Below are positions 1-6,502 of a stretch of DNA of 6,502 bases, piece after piece. The stretch covers positions 1-6,502 of the forward strand of contig JAJYQG010000099.1 in assembly GCA_021794775.1 (NCBI GenBank), read 5' to 3'. The notes beneath the pieces are model-generated. The model had not been told where the DNA came from. It saw only the letters and a program-made list of their open reading frames with translations, and did no database searches. This DNA is from Pseudomonadota bacterium. GTDB lineage: Bacteria; Pseudomonadota; Gammaproteobacteria; Burkholderiales; Ferrovaceae. Positions within the stretch are counted from its first letter, which is position 1. Each line of letters opens with the position of its first letter. The translations under genes were made by a program, and so were the position numbers.

Positions 1-506
<506 letters not shown>

Positions 507-511
507 CCAGC

Positions 512-1339
512 ATGGACATGTTGTTGCTGCTAAAGGCCACCATCCTTGGCCTTGTCGAAGGTCTGACGGAATTCCTGCCGGTTTCCAGCACGGGGCACCT
601 GATCCTGGCTGGCAGCCTCCTTCATTTCAATGACGAAAAAGGGAAAGTCTTTGAGATCGTCATTCAGTTCGCCGCCATTCTTGCGGTTTGCTGGGAGTAT
701 CGCGTGCGCATTCTCTCCGTCGTCAGCGGCCTGTCGAACGGCAACCGCACCGCGAGACGATTTACCATCAATCTGATGTTGGCTTTCCTGCCTGCCGCCG
801 TGCTCGGGCTGCTCTTTGCCAAGGCGATCAAGGCCCACCTCTTTGCTCCACTTCCCGTTGCCCTGGCATTTATCCTTGGAGCATTCGTCATATTTTGGGT
901 TGAACGCCGTCCCGCTCAGCCCCATATTCACCAAGTGGACGACATCGATGGCTTGACCGCCCTGAAAATTGGGCTCTGCCAGTCTTTTGCCCTGATTCCC
1001 GGCACTTCCCGTTCCGGGGCCACCATCATGGGAGGACTTTTCCTCGGCTTGTCCCGCACGGTCGCGACCGAATTCTCATTTTTTCTGGCCATCCCCACCC
1101 TCAGTGCCGCCACCGTATATGAGATCTTCAAGTATCGTCATCTGTTCCACGCCAGTGACATCCCTTTATTGCTGGTCGGCAGTTTGGCCTCTTTCGTCTT
1201 CGCCTTCATCACGGTACGCGCTCTGTTGCGCTATGTCAGCCAGCATGACTTTACCGGTTTTGCCTATTACCGCATTGCTTTTGGAATCATGATTCTACTT
1301 ACCCAAGCCATGGGATGGGTCAACTGGGCAGACGGCTGA
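512..1339 (+). CDS. uppP: Undecaprenyl-diphosphatase UppP (BacA family)
   Basis: UppP is an inner-membrane enzyme that dephosphorylates undecaprenyl diphosphate to undecaprenyl phosphate, recycling the lipid carrier for peptidoglycan and other envelope polymers. Raised activity is known to give bacitracin resistance in this family. The 275-residue product is of usual length and mostly hydrophobic, consistent with about eight membrane segments. Both family signatures are intact: the N-terminal [14 protein letters not shown] with E16, E20, S26 and H29, and PGTSRSGAT at 163-171 with R167, matching the catalytic arginine of the E. coli enzyme. I chose the ATG at 512 because it begins the family sequence ([17 protein letters not shown]) and has an AAGGTG site 8 nt upstream; a second ATG at 518 is possible. 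The open frame back to 350 overlaps thiC and has no family similarity. The gene follows thiC by 5 bp and converges on priA. Confidence 0.97.
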   Translation: MDMLLLLKATILGLVEGLTEFLPVSSTGHLILAGSLLHFNDEKGKVFEIVIQFAAILAVCWEYRVRILSVVSGLSNGNRTARRFTINLMLAFLPAAVLGLLFAKAIKAHLFAPLPVALAFILGAFVIFWVERRPAQPHIHQVDDIDGLTALKIGLCQSFALIPGTSRSGATIMGGLFLGLSRTVATEFSFFLAIPTLSAATVYEIFKYRHLFHASDIPLLLVGSLASFVFAFITVRALLRYVSQHDFTGFAYYRIAFGIMILLTQAMGWVNWADG

Positions 1340-1352
1340 CACGTAGATCAGC
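1335..1352. other. Short dyad spanning the uppP and priA stop codons
   Basis: GCTGA at 1335-1339 and TCAGC at 1348-1352 form a 5-bp stem with an 8-nt loop. The left arm contains the TGA of uppP and the right arm contains the priA TGA read on the other strand. No T-tract follows on either strand, so this is at best a weak termination or pausing structure and may be chance. Confidence 0.2.
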
Positions 1353-3315
1353 ATTCCAAGGGATCGACGTCCAGATTCCAGCGTGTATGGCGCCCTAACT
1401 TGACGCTGCCCAGAGATTCGCGCCAAGCTTGCAGAAAGGCTTGAAGGCGCCCCCTTTCACCGCTCTGCACCAGCATTTGGCGACGATGCTGCCCAGCCTT
1501 GCGTTGCAACAAAGCTGGAACAGGATCGTAGATCACCAATCCTGGCTGTGCAAGGTCCTGCGCCAGCCCCATAGCCTTGGTCATGAACTCGTCTGCAGCC
1601 GACTGTACGGAAGATTCGCAGCGCAGCAACGCCAGGTAACTGTAAGGTGGCCATCCGGTTTTCTGGCGCAGAGTCAACTCTTGTTGCCAGAATTCCTCGA
1701 TCTCATGGGCCCGCAAGGCCTGATACAGTGGGTGTTCGGGATAATCCGTCTCAATCCAGACATGACCCGGGATATCGGCCCGGCCCGCCCGTCCGGCCAC
1801 CTGGGTCAGTTGCGCCATCATGCGTTCCGTCGCCCGAAAATCGCTGCTGAATAATGCCTGATCGGCATTCAACACCACCACCAGAGACAACTGAGGAAAG
1901 TCGTGGCCCTTGACCACCAACTGTGTTCCGACCAGCAAATTCACTTTGCGCTGTACAATTTTTTCGAAAGCGGTGCGCCAGGCACCTTGACGCGATAATG
2001 TGTCGGCATCAAGGCGCTGAATCCGGGCTTCAGGTAGCCACTCGCGCAACTGCCCCTCGAGTTTCTGGGTTCCATCGCCTCTGGTTTCCAGGTAGACATT
2101 GCCACAAGAAGGGCAGGACTCGGGAACACTTTCACGGACTCCGCAATGATGGCAACGCAAACTCCGCTCATGACGGTGCACCACCATTCTCACGCTGCAA
2201 TGCCGACAGAATGCTTGCCAGCCGCATCCTGTGCAAATCAGCACCGGGGCATAACCTCGACGATTGATGAACACCAGAGCCTGCTCGCCCCGGGCCAAGG
2301 TGGCTGCCAGCGGCTTAAGCCAGAGCGGCTCGGACTGCTTCGTCGGTGCCAGATGGAGTTGCGGCAAACGGGCCCGATCCAACGCACGGTGCCTCAGCAC
2401 ATGGAGATGGTAGCGCCCCGTTTGAGCATTCATCCAGCTTTCCAGGGATGGCGTAGCCGAACCGAGCACAATGGGCAGATCACCCTGATGTGCCCTGACG
2501 ATCGCCAGATCTCGCGCTGAGTAACGTAATCCCTCCTGTTGCTTGAAGGAGGTATCATGCTCTTCATCCACCACAATCATGCCCAGCTCCGGCAATGGCG
2601 TCAGCACCGACAATCGCGTGCCCAGCACCAAACGTGCCTCCCCCCGCTGCGCCGCCAGCCAACGCTGCGCACGCTCAGTCTCGCTCACCGAGCTGTTGAG
2701 ACTAACCCATGGCAGTTCAGGCCAACGGCGCGCAATTCGAGCTTCCAGCTGTGGTGTCAAATTGATCTCTGGAACCAACAGCAGCACCTGCTTTCCTCGT
2801 GCCAGTACCGCTTCCATGGCGCTGAGGTAAACCTCGGTTTTGCCGCTCCCTGTGATGCCATAGACCAAATGGACGGCAAACCCAGTCTTGGCCAAGATCG
2901 CGTCAACAATGCCCTGCTGCTCTGCATTCAAACAGGGTGAAGAAACTTTTTCTTCCTTATGCCGATTCCATTTCCAGACCCGTTTCGGATGCCATCCCTT
3001 GGTCCGACGCAAAGCTGGCGGAAAAACCGATAATGCCGTTTGACCCAATGGATATTGGTAATAGCGGCTCGCGAACTCGATGAGTTTCCAGTCCTGAACG
3101 ATCAGCGGTGGCACATGGCGCCAGATTTCCAATATGGGTTTCAACTTCTCAACCGGGTATTCGCTCACCGCTTTGAGCGCGCGGATCACCCCGATCTTTT
3201 CTCCCTTTCCCCAGGGAACCCGAACACAGCGCCCACAATCGGCTGGCGTGACGTCTACCCCGATGTAGTCGAAACGACGATTCATAGGGAGGTCCAAAAT
3301 GACTTCGACAATCAT
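1348..3315 (-). CDS. priA: Primosomal replication restart helicase PriA, apparently without the winged-helix domain
   Basis: PriA recognises abandoned replication forks, unwinds the lagging-strand arm with a 3'-5' superfamily 2 helicase and starts primosome assembly for DnaB reloading. The N-terminal 3'-DNA-binding domain covers about residues 1-105 (LDLPMNRRFDY). The helicase core has Walker A GITGSGKT at 153-160, the DEEH box at 250-253, SATPS at 286-290, GTQLVVKGHDFP at 463-473 and QVAGRAGRA at 505-513. Between the last two core groups lie eight zinc-binding cysteines in four CxxC pairs (361/364, 370/373, 388/391, 401/404). It ends in the family-typical DVDPLEC. At 655 residues it is well below the 732 of E. 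coli, and only about 25 residues separate the first domain from the helicase at LNAEQQGIVDAI, so the winged-helix domain seems missing. The start is fixed by family alignment; no Shine-Dalgarno is visible before it. It lies downstream of hemE, probably with its own promoter. Confidence 0.97.
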   Translation of the reverse strand: MIVEVILDLPMNRRFDYIGVDVTPADCGRCVRVPWGKGEKIGVIRALKAVSEYPVEKLKPILEIWRHVPPLIVQDWKLIEFASRYYQYPLGQTALSVFPPALRRTKGWHPKRVWKWNRHKEEKVSSPCLNAEQQGIVDAILAKTGFAVHLVYGITGSGKTEVYLSAMEAVLARGKQVLLLVPEINLTPQLEARIARRWPELPWVSLNSSVSETERAQRWLAAQRGEARLVLGTRLSVLTPLPELGMIVVDEEHDTSFKQQEGLRYSARDLAIVRAHQGDLPIVLGSATPSLESWMNAQTGRYHLHVLRHRALDRARLPQLHLAPTKQSEPLWLKPLAATLARGEQALVFINRRGYAPVLICTGCGWQAFCRHCSVRMVVHRHERSLRCHHCGVRESVPESCPSCGNVYLETRGDGTQKLEGQLREWLPEARIQRLDADTLSRQGAWRTAFEKIVQRKVNLLVGTQLVVKGHDFPQLSLVVVLNADQALFSSDFRATERMMAQLTQVAGRAGRADIPGHVWIETDYPEHPLYQALRAHEIEEFWQQELTLRQKTGWPPYSYLALLRCESSVQSAADEFMTKAMGLAQDLAQPGLVIYDPVPALLQRKAGQHRRQMLVQSGERGRLQAFLQAWRESLGSVKLGRHTRWNLDVDPLEC

Positions 3316-3360
3316 CTTGGTTGGAAGATCAAGGGATTACCTTGCCGCGCCCTGCTGGAC

Positions 3361-3369
3361 TGTGGATAA
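3361..3369 (-). promoter_or_regulatory. Perfect DnaA box at the predicted priA transcription start
   Basis: The plus strand reads TGTGGATAA, so the minus strand is TTATCCACA, the exact high-affinity E. coli DnaA box. The predicted transcription start of the priA promoter falls at about 3367-3368, inside it. By its position, bound DnaA would be expected to block initiation. The sequence match is seen directly; binding and effect are inferred. Confidence 0.55.
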
Positions 3370-3372
3370 CTC

Positions 3373-3381
3373 TGTTCATAA
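3373..3381 (-). promoter_or_regulatory. Degenerate DnaA-box-like site over the priA -10 element
   Basis: The minus strand reads TTATGAACA, one mismatch from TTATNCACA. It lies 12 bp from the perfect box, in the same orientation, and covers the -10 hexamer. It could be a weak second DnaA site, but part of the match may come from the promoter sequence itself. Confidence 0.25.
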
Positions 3382-3404
3382 GTTCCATTTTGGCTCTTTG
3401 TCAA
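3375..3404 (-). promoter_or_regulatory. Sigma70-like promoter for priA
   Basis: On the minus strand a perfect -35 TTGACA (3404-3399) is followed after 18 bp by TATGAA (3380-3375), which matches four of six positions of the -10 consensus including the key TA. The start would lie near 3367-3368, giving an untranslated leader of about 52 nt before the priA ATG at 3315. This suggests that priA is transcribed at least partly on its own. Confidence 0.55.
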
Positions 3405-3420
3405 GGCAATGCACAGAGTT

Positions 3421-3429
3421 TTATTTACA
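3421..3429 (+). promoter_or_regulatory. Degenerate DnaA-box-like site
   Basis: TTATTTACA differs at one position from the DnaA consensus TTWTNCACA, and lies on the strand opposite to the other boxes. In AT-rich DNA such a match is weak evidence alone; it is listed because of the neighbouring stronger boxes. Confidence 0.2.
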
Positions 3430-3456
3430 GTAAGAAAAACAAAACCAACGCAATTT

Positions 3457-3471
3457 ATGATTGGAAATCAT
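3457..3471. repeat. Perfect 6-bp inverted repeat in the priA upstream region
   Basis: ATGATT and AATCAT are perfect inverted copies separated by GGA. The dyad lies about 55 bp upstream of the -35 element of the priA promoter. It could be an operator half-site pair, but it matches no regulator consensus I recognise and may be chance in AT-rich DNA. Confidence 0.25.
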
Positions 3472-3537
3472 CGTGTTACATCACAAAATCGCAGCAACGC
3501 TCATGATTTGTAAGGGATATTTCCCGGCCAACCATTC

Positions 3538-3546
3538 TGTGCATAA
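3538..3546 (-). promoter_or_regulatory. Second consensus-fitting DnaA box
   Basis: The minus strand reads TTATGCACA, which fits the relaxed DnaA consensus TTWTNCACA at every position. It has the same orientation as the perfect box, about 177 bp away, and lies just downstream of hemE. It is too far upstream to overlap the priA promoter. Confidence 0.4.
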
Positions 3547-3579
3547 CACGAGAAATCCTCACAGCTTTCCTGGCGTTGG

Positions 3580-4647
3580 TCAAACCACCTCAGCGTGAAA
3601 CGGTCGGCTCAACTGATGCACGGCATCCACAAGAACCGCAACCTGTTCCGGATCGGTAAAACGCGTGATGCCGTGACCCAGATTGAACACATGACCGGAG
3701 CCCATGCCAAATCCAGCTAAAATACGCTGCACCTCCGCACGGATGCTGTCGGGTGACCCAAACAAGGCCATGGGATCCATATTCCCCTGCAAAGCCACAC
3801 GATCGCCCACGCGCCGACGGGCTTCAGCGATGTCCATCGTCCAGTCAAGCCCGACCGCATCGTATCCGGAGTCGGCAATGCTTTCCAACCACAGCCCCCC
3901 CCCTTTGGTAAACACCACATTGGGGACTCGACGTCCCTCCGCATGCTTGATCAAGCCATCCGCAATCATCGAGAGATAATGCAGGGAAAACTCACGGTAG
4001 GCAGCTGGGGTCAATGTCCCGCCCCAGGTGTCGAACACCATCACGGCCTGCGCTCCCGACTCAATCTGGGCGTTAAGGTAACGTATCACAGCTTCTGTGG
4101 TCACCTCGAGAATGCGGTGCAAAAGATCAGGGCGTCGGTACAGCATGCCCTTGATGTGACGAAAGTCATCCGAGCCCCCGCCTTCAACCATGTAACAAGC
4201 CAAGGTGAAAGGACTCCCCGAGAAACCGATAAGAGGAACTGAGCCTGCCAAAGAACGCCTGATCTGGCCAACCGCATCCAGTACGTAGCGCAATCCCACA
4301 TCCGGTTCTGGCACCGTCAGATTGCGAACTTCCCACTCATCCCGTATCGGTCGCTCGAACTTTGGGCCTTCTCCTTCGGCAAAGTAAAGACCAAGCCCCA
4401 TGGCGTCCGGGATCGTCAAAATATCGGAGAAAAGAATGGCGGCATCCAACGGAAATCGGGCCAAGGGTTGCAGGGTCACTTCTGTGGCAAGGTCAGGCGA
4501 TTGACACAACTGAAGGAAACTCCCTGCCCTGGCGCGGGTGGCATTGTATTCCGGCAGATAGCGTCCAGCCTGCCTCATGATCCAGAGCGGTGTGTAGGCG
4601 ACCGGCTCACGCAACAACGCTCGCAAAAAAGTATCATTTTTCAACAT
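3580..4647 (-). CDS. hemE: Uroporphyrinogen decarboxylase HemE
   Basis: HemE is a cytosolic, cofactor-free enzyme that removes four carboxyl groups from the acetate side chains of uroporphyrinogen III to give coproporphyrinogen III, on the branch leading to protoheme. The 355-residue product is of normal length. Signature 1 ([15 protein letters not shown], residues 20-34) carries the substrate-binding arginines R25 and R29. FSDIL gives the catalytic aspartate D75. Signature 2 ([17 protein letters not shown], 141-157) includes Y152. The conserved C-terminal histidine is H325 in NLGHGI. The start at 4647 matches the usual beginning ([12 protein letters not shown]), and purine-rich AGAAGAGGAG lies just upstream. 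The gene follows gltD by 58 bp on the same strand, so it is likely in the gltBD operon. Because the C5 pathway makes tetrapyrroles from glutamate, linkage to glutamate synthase makes metabolic sense, though joint regulation is an inference. Confidence 0.98.
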   Translation of the reverse strand: MLKNDTFLRALLREPVAYTPLWIMRQAGRYLPEYNATRARAGSFLQLCQSPDLATEVTLQPLARFPLDAAILFSDILTIPDAMGLGLYFAEGEGPKFERPIRDEWEVRNLTVPEPDVGLRYVLDAVGQIRRSLAGSVPLIGFSGSPFTLACYMVEGGGSDDFRHIKGMLYRRPDLLHRILEVTTEAVIRYLNAQIESGAQAVMVFDTWGGTLTPAAYREFSLHYLSMIADGLIKHAEGRRVPNVVFTKGGGLWLESIADSGYDAVGLDWTMDIAEARRRVGDRVALQGNMDPMALFGSPDSIRAEVQRILAGFGMGSGHVFNLGHGITRFTDPEQVAVLVDAVHQLSRPFHAEVV

Positions 4648-4650
4648 AAG

Positions 4651-4658
4651 CTCCTCTT
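4651..4658 (-). promoter_or_regulatory. Ribosome binding site of hemE
   Basis: The minus strand reads AAGAGGAG immediately before CTT-ATG. AGGAG would leave an unusually short 3-nt spacing, while AAGAGG leaves 5 nt; either supports the start at 4647. Confidence 0.5.
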
Positions 4659-4679
4659 CTCATGGGGTTATCTTGACGA

Positions 4680-4694
4680 ACAGAAGCGTTCTGT
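4680..4694. repeat. Perfect 6-bp inverted repeat between gltD and hemE
   Basis: ACAGAA and TTCTGT flank a 3-nt centre, and the minus-strand transcript could fold into a compact 6-bp hairpin with a 3-nt loop. No U-tract follows, so it is not a standard terminator. It could slow RNA decay, mark a processing point between gltD and hemE, or be an operator. The match is direct; the role is unknown. Confidence 0.35.
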
Positions 4695-4705
4695 CACTGG
4701 GGCAC

Positions 4706-6139
4706 TCAGCGTGGCAAATCTGAATATCCCATCAAAAACTCATCCACAGCCCTTGCTGCCTGGCGGCCTTCTCGAATGGCCCAGACCACAAGCGACTGAC
4801 CGCGGCGCATGTCCCCCGCCGCAAATACGCCTGCCAGGGACGTTTGATAATGCTCGACCGTAGCTTGCACATTGCCACGCGCATCCTTCGCCACCCCAAG
4901 CTGCTCTAGCAGGCCTGTATGCACCGGGTGCAAATAGCCCATGGCCAACAAAACCAGATCGGCACGAATATCAAAAGCACTCCCCGCCATCTCGTTTGGC
5001 TTCATTCGCCCTTGATCATCAGCCTTCCACTCCAGTCGAACTGCCTTGATCGTTTCAACCTGCCCTTGCCCAAGAAAGGCCTGGGTAGCCACACTCCAGT
5101 CTCTCCGACATCCCTCTTCTTGCGACGAGGATGTGCGGAACTTGAGTGGATAATTGGGCCATACCAAAGGTTTATCTTCCTGTTCGGGAGGTCGCGGCAT
5201 CACCTCCAGCTGGGTCACCGATAATGCGCCCTGACGCAACGATGTCCCAACACAATCCGAGCCAGTATCGCCCCCTCCGATCACCACCACATGTTTGCCC
5301 GTGGCAAGAATCTCTTGTTGCACCACGTCACCCGCATTGCGCCGGTTCTGTTGAGGGAGAAACTCCATGGCAAAATGGACGCCCTTGAGCTCCCGGCCTG
5401 GAATAGCCAGATCGCGCGGATATTCCGATCCTCCGGTGAGCAATACCGCGTCAAATTCATCCTTAATCTGCTGTGCTGAAATATCCACGCCCACATGCAC
5501 ACCGAGACGAAACTCCACCCCTTCGGCACGCATTTGTTCTACTCTTCGGTCAATGTGATGTTTCTCAAGCTTGAAATCAGGGATGCCGTAACGCAGCAGC
5601 CCCCCAGGACGGTCATTCTTTTCGAATAAAACCACCCCATGCCCACTGCGGGCCAATTGCTGTGCTGCCGCGAGTCCCGCAGGCCCTGACCCCACCACCG
5701 CCACCCGCTTACCTGTCTGGCGCTGGGGCAATTGAGGCTTGATCCATCCTTCAGCCCAACCACGATCCACCAACGTATGTTCGATATTCTTGATGGTCAC
5801 GGGCGCAGTATTGATGTTAAGCACACAGGCGGATTCACAGGGAGCAGGGCAAATCCGGCCCGTAAATTCTGGAAAATTATTGGTGGAATGGAGTTTATCC
5901 AGCCCTTCGCGCCATTGTCCCCGATAAACCAAGTCATTCCAGTCCGGAATGATATTGTTGACCGGACAGCCCGTCTGGCAGAAAGGAATCCCACAATCCA
6001 TACAACGTGCACCCTGGCGGCTGACGCTCTCGGCGGAGAGATCCTGAGTAAACTCCCGATAATGCTTGATGCGCTCCCCAGGTTCCGCTGCACCTGGATC
6101 CTGTCGCTCAATCTCCATGAATCCCGTGATTTTTCCCAT
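4706..6139 (-). CDS. gltD: Glutamate synthase (NADPH) small subunit GltD
   Basis: GltD is the electron-input subunit of bacterial glutamate synthase. It oxidises NADPH on FAD and passes electrons through iron-sulfur clusters to the FMN of GltB, which makes two glutamates from glutamine and 2-oxoglutarate. The 477-residue product is close to the usual length (472 in E. coli). Two N-terminal cysteine groups are present: C46, C49, C54, C58 in [14 protein letters not shown], and C97, C101, C105 in CPAPCESAC. The FAD-binding motif GSGPAG is at 150-155 and the NADPH-binding GGGDTG at 288-293. A second FAD contact, [16 protein letters not shown], lies near the C-terminus. The ATG at 6139 starts 1 nt after the gltB stop and has AGGTGG 6 nt upstream, typical of coupled translation for subunits needed in equal amounts. 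All cluster and nucleotide-binding residues I looked for are present. Confidence 0.98.
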   Translation of the reverse strand: MGKITGFMEIERQDPGAAEPGERIKHYREFTQDLSAESVSRQGARCMDCGIPFCQTGCPVNNIIPDWNDLVYRGQWREGLDKLHSTNNFPEFTGRICPAPCESACVLNINTAPVTIKNIEHTLVDRGWAEGWIKPQLPQRQTGKRVAVVGSGPAGLAAAQQLARSGHGVVLFEKNDRPGGLLRYGIPDFKLEKHHIDRRVEQMRAEGVEFRLGVHVGVDISAQQIKDEFDAVLLTGGSEYPRDLAIPGRELKGVHFAMEFLPQQNRRNAGDVVQQEILATGKHVVVIGGGDTGSDCVGTSLRQGALSVTQLEVMPRPPEQEDKPLVWPNYPLKFRTSSSQEEGCRRDWSVATQAFLGQGQVETIKAVRLEWKADDQGRMKPNEMAGSAFDIRADLVLLAMGYLHPVHTGLLEQLGVAKDARGNVQATVEHYQTSLAGVFAAGDMRRGQSLVVWAIREGRQAARAVDEFLMGYSDLPR

Positions 6140-6140
6140 A

Positions 6141-6502
6141 TCAAGCCACCTGTGCCAGTTGTTGTGCGGCCATTTCTGTCAGCGCCCGACGGTATTCGAG
6201 CGGCATAACCTTCACAAAGCGTGTACGCGCTACAGACCAATCATCCAGGATGGCTTGCCCTCGTGTGCTGCCCGTGTGGCGCACGTGTTTTTCGATCAGG
6301 ATACGCAACAGATATTCGTCGCACGCTTCGATATGATTGATCCTGACACGGCCGTGGCTATCCAGCACTCCCTTCTGTTCGGCTTGCATTTCTTCCGCCG
6401 GGACAGGCTCCAGCGCGACCATGGCCAGATTGCAACGATGTTGAAAATCACCCGCTTCGTCATACACAAAGGCAATACCACCGCTCATACCTGCCGCAAA
6501 AT
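6141..6502 (-). CDS. gltB: Glutamate synthase large subunit GltB, C-terminal end (5' part outside window)
   Basis: Only the last 119 complete codons and stop are visible. GltB carries the glutamine amidotransferase and FMN-dependent synthase domains, neither of which is in the window; the visible segment belongs to the C-terminal beta-helix domain. The frame is open to the window edge, reading [15 protein letters not shown], the conserved run near the end of GltB, followed by [11 protein letters not shown] and a helical tail ([22 protein letters not shown]) typical of the family. The methionine at 6488 is internal. The stop TGA at 6143-6141 is separated from the gltD start by one base, and the gltD ribosome binding site lies in the last gltB codons. 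Together with gltD it forms the start of the minus-strand operon. Confidence 0.96.
   Translation of the reverse strand, partial: FAAGMSGGIAFVYDEAGDFQHRCNLAMVALEPVPAEEMQAEQKGVLDSHGRVRINHIEACDEYLLRILIEKHVRHTGSTRGQAILDDWSVARTRFVKVMPLEYRRALTEMAAQQLAQVA
6146..6151 (-). promoter_or_regulatory. Ribosome binding site of gltD inside gltB
   Basis: The minus strand reads AGGTGG, 6 nt before the gltD ATG and within the last codons of gltB. It decides the gltD start and supports translational coupling of the two subunits. Confidence 0.7.

Larger units (their letters stand above)
3316..3579. other. AT-rich intergenic region between hemE and priA with DnaA-box-like sites
   Basis: No credible gene lies in these 264 bp. 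The central part, about 3380-3510, is clearly more AT-rich than the flanking genes. It contains a sigma70-like promoter facing priA, two consensus-fitting DnaA boxes, two one-mismatch boxes and a short perfect dyad. I found no hairpin with a U-tract after hemE, so read-through from hemE into priA remains possible. Confidence 0.7.

Noticed and set aside
530..934. Minus-strand open frame of 134 codons opposite uppP
   Set aside because: It is antisense to the signature-bearing N-terminal half of UppP and lacks any family resemblance.
2539..2940. Plus-strand open frame of 133 codons opposite priA
   Set aside because: It lies over the PriA helicase core on the other strand; its composition (Gln-, His- and Arg-rich) is typical of an antisense shadow.
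3327..3339. IHF-like site GATCAAGGGATTA in the priA leader
   Set aside because: One mismatch to a loose consensus is expected by chance; kept only as a side note in the DnaA cluster finding.
3472..3486. CRP/FNR-like palindrome CGTGTTACATCACA
   Set aside because: GTG and CAC are 6 bp apart instead of the 8 bp in the CRP consensus, and there is no TTGAT/ATCAA pair for FNR.
3321..3506. Small plus-strand open frame of 61 codons in the hemE-priA gap
   Set aside because: It begins upstream of the DnaA boxes and runs through AT-rich regulatory DNA; it has no ribosome binding site and no protein-like pattern.
3511..3524. Possible terminator hairpin after hemE (GGGATATTTCCC)
   Set aside because: The stem is only 4 bp with a 4-nt loop and no U-tract follows on the minus strand.
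5732..6208. Plus-strand open frame of 158 codons opposite gltD and gltB
   Set aside because: It is antisense to well-conserved gltD/gltB coding sequence, has no recognisable domain, and is explained as a shadow frame.

Overview
The window looks like chromosomal housekeeping DNA from a moderate-GC proteobacterium. The gene order gltB-gltD-hemE-priA on one strand, with proteins that read as ordinary members of their families, points most naturally to a betaproteobacterium (Nitrosomonadales- or Ferrovales-like). This is a judgement from synteny and protein character, not a database match. There are no phage genes, insertion sequences, CRISPR arrays, tRNAs or rRNAs.

Left third, plus strand: the 3' end of thiC (thiamine pyrimidine synthesis) is followed after 5 bp by uppP, an integral-membrane undecaprenyl-diphosphatase. 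The uppP ribosome binding site lies in the last codons of thiC, so the two are probably co-transcribed and translationally coupled. uppP ends tail to tail with priA, with only 8 bp between the stop codons.

Right two thirds, minus strand, read right to left: the 3' end of gltB (glutamate synthase large subunit), gltD (small subunit, starting 1 nt after the gltB stop), hemE (uroporphyrinogen decarboxylase, after a 58-bp spacer with a short perfect dyad) and then, after a 264-bp AT-rich intergenic region, priA (replication restart helicase). gltBD makes glutamate, and hemE acts in tetrapyrrole synthesis, which starts from glutamate in bacteria using the C5 pathway, so the gltBD-hemE grouping makes metabolic sense.

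The most unusual material is in and around priA. The gap upstream of it holds a good sigma70-like promoter (TTGACA, 18 bp, TATGAA) whose predicted start point falls on a perfect DnaA box (TTATCCACA on the minus strand). A second consensus-fitting DnaA box and two one-mismatch boxes lie in the same gap. This suggests that DnaA controls priA, or more speculatively that the gap is a DnaA-binding locus. The PriA protein itself seems to lack the winged-helix domain that E. coli PriA carries between its 3'-DNA-binding domain and its helicase core. I see no wholly new system; the rest of the window is ordinary.
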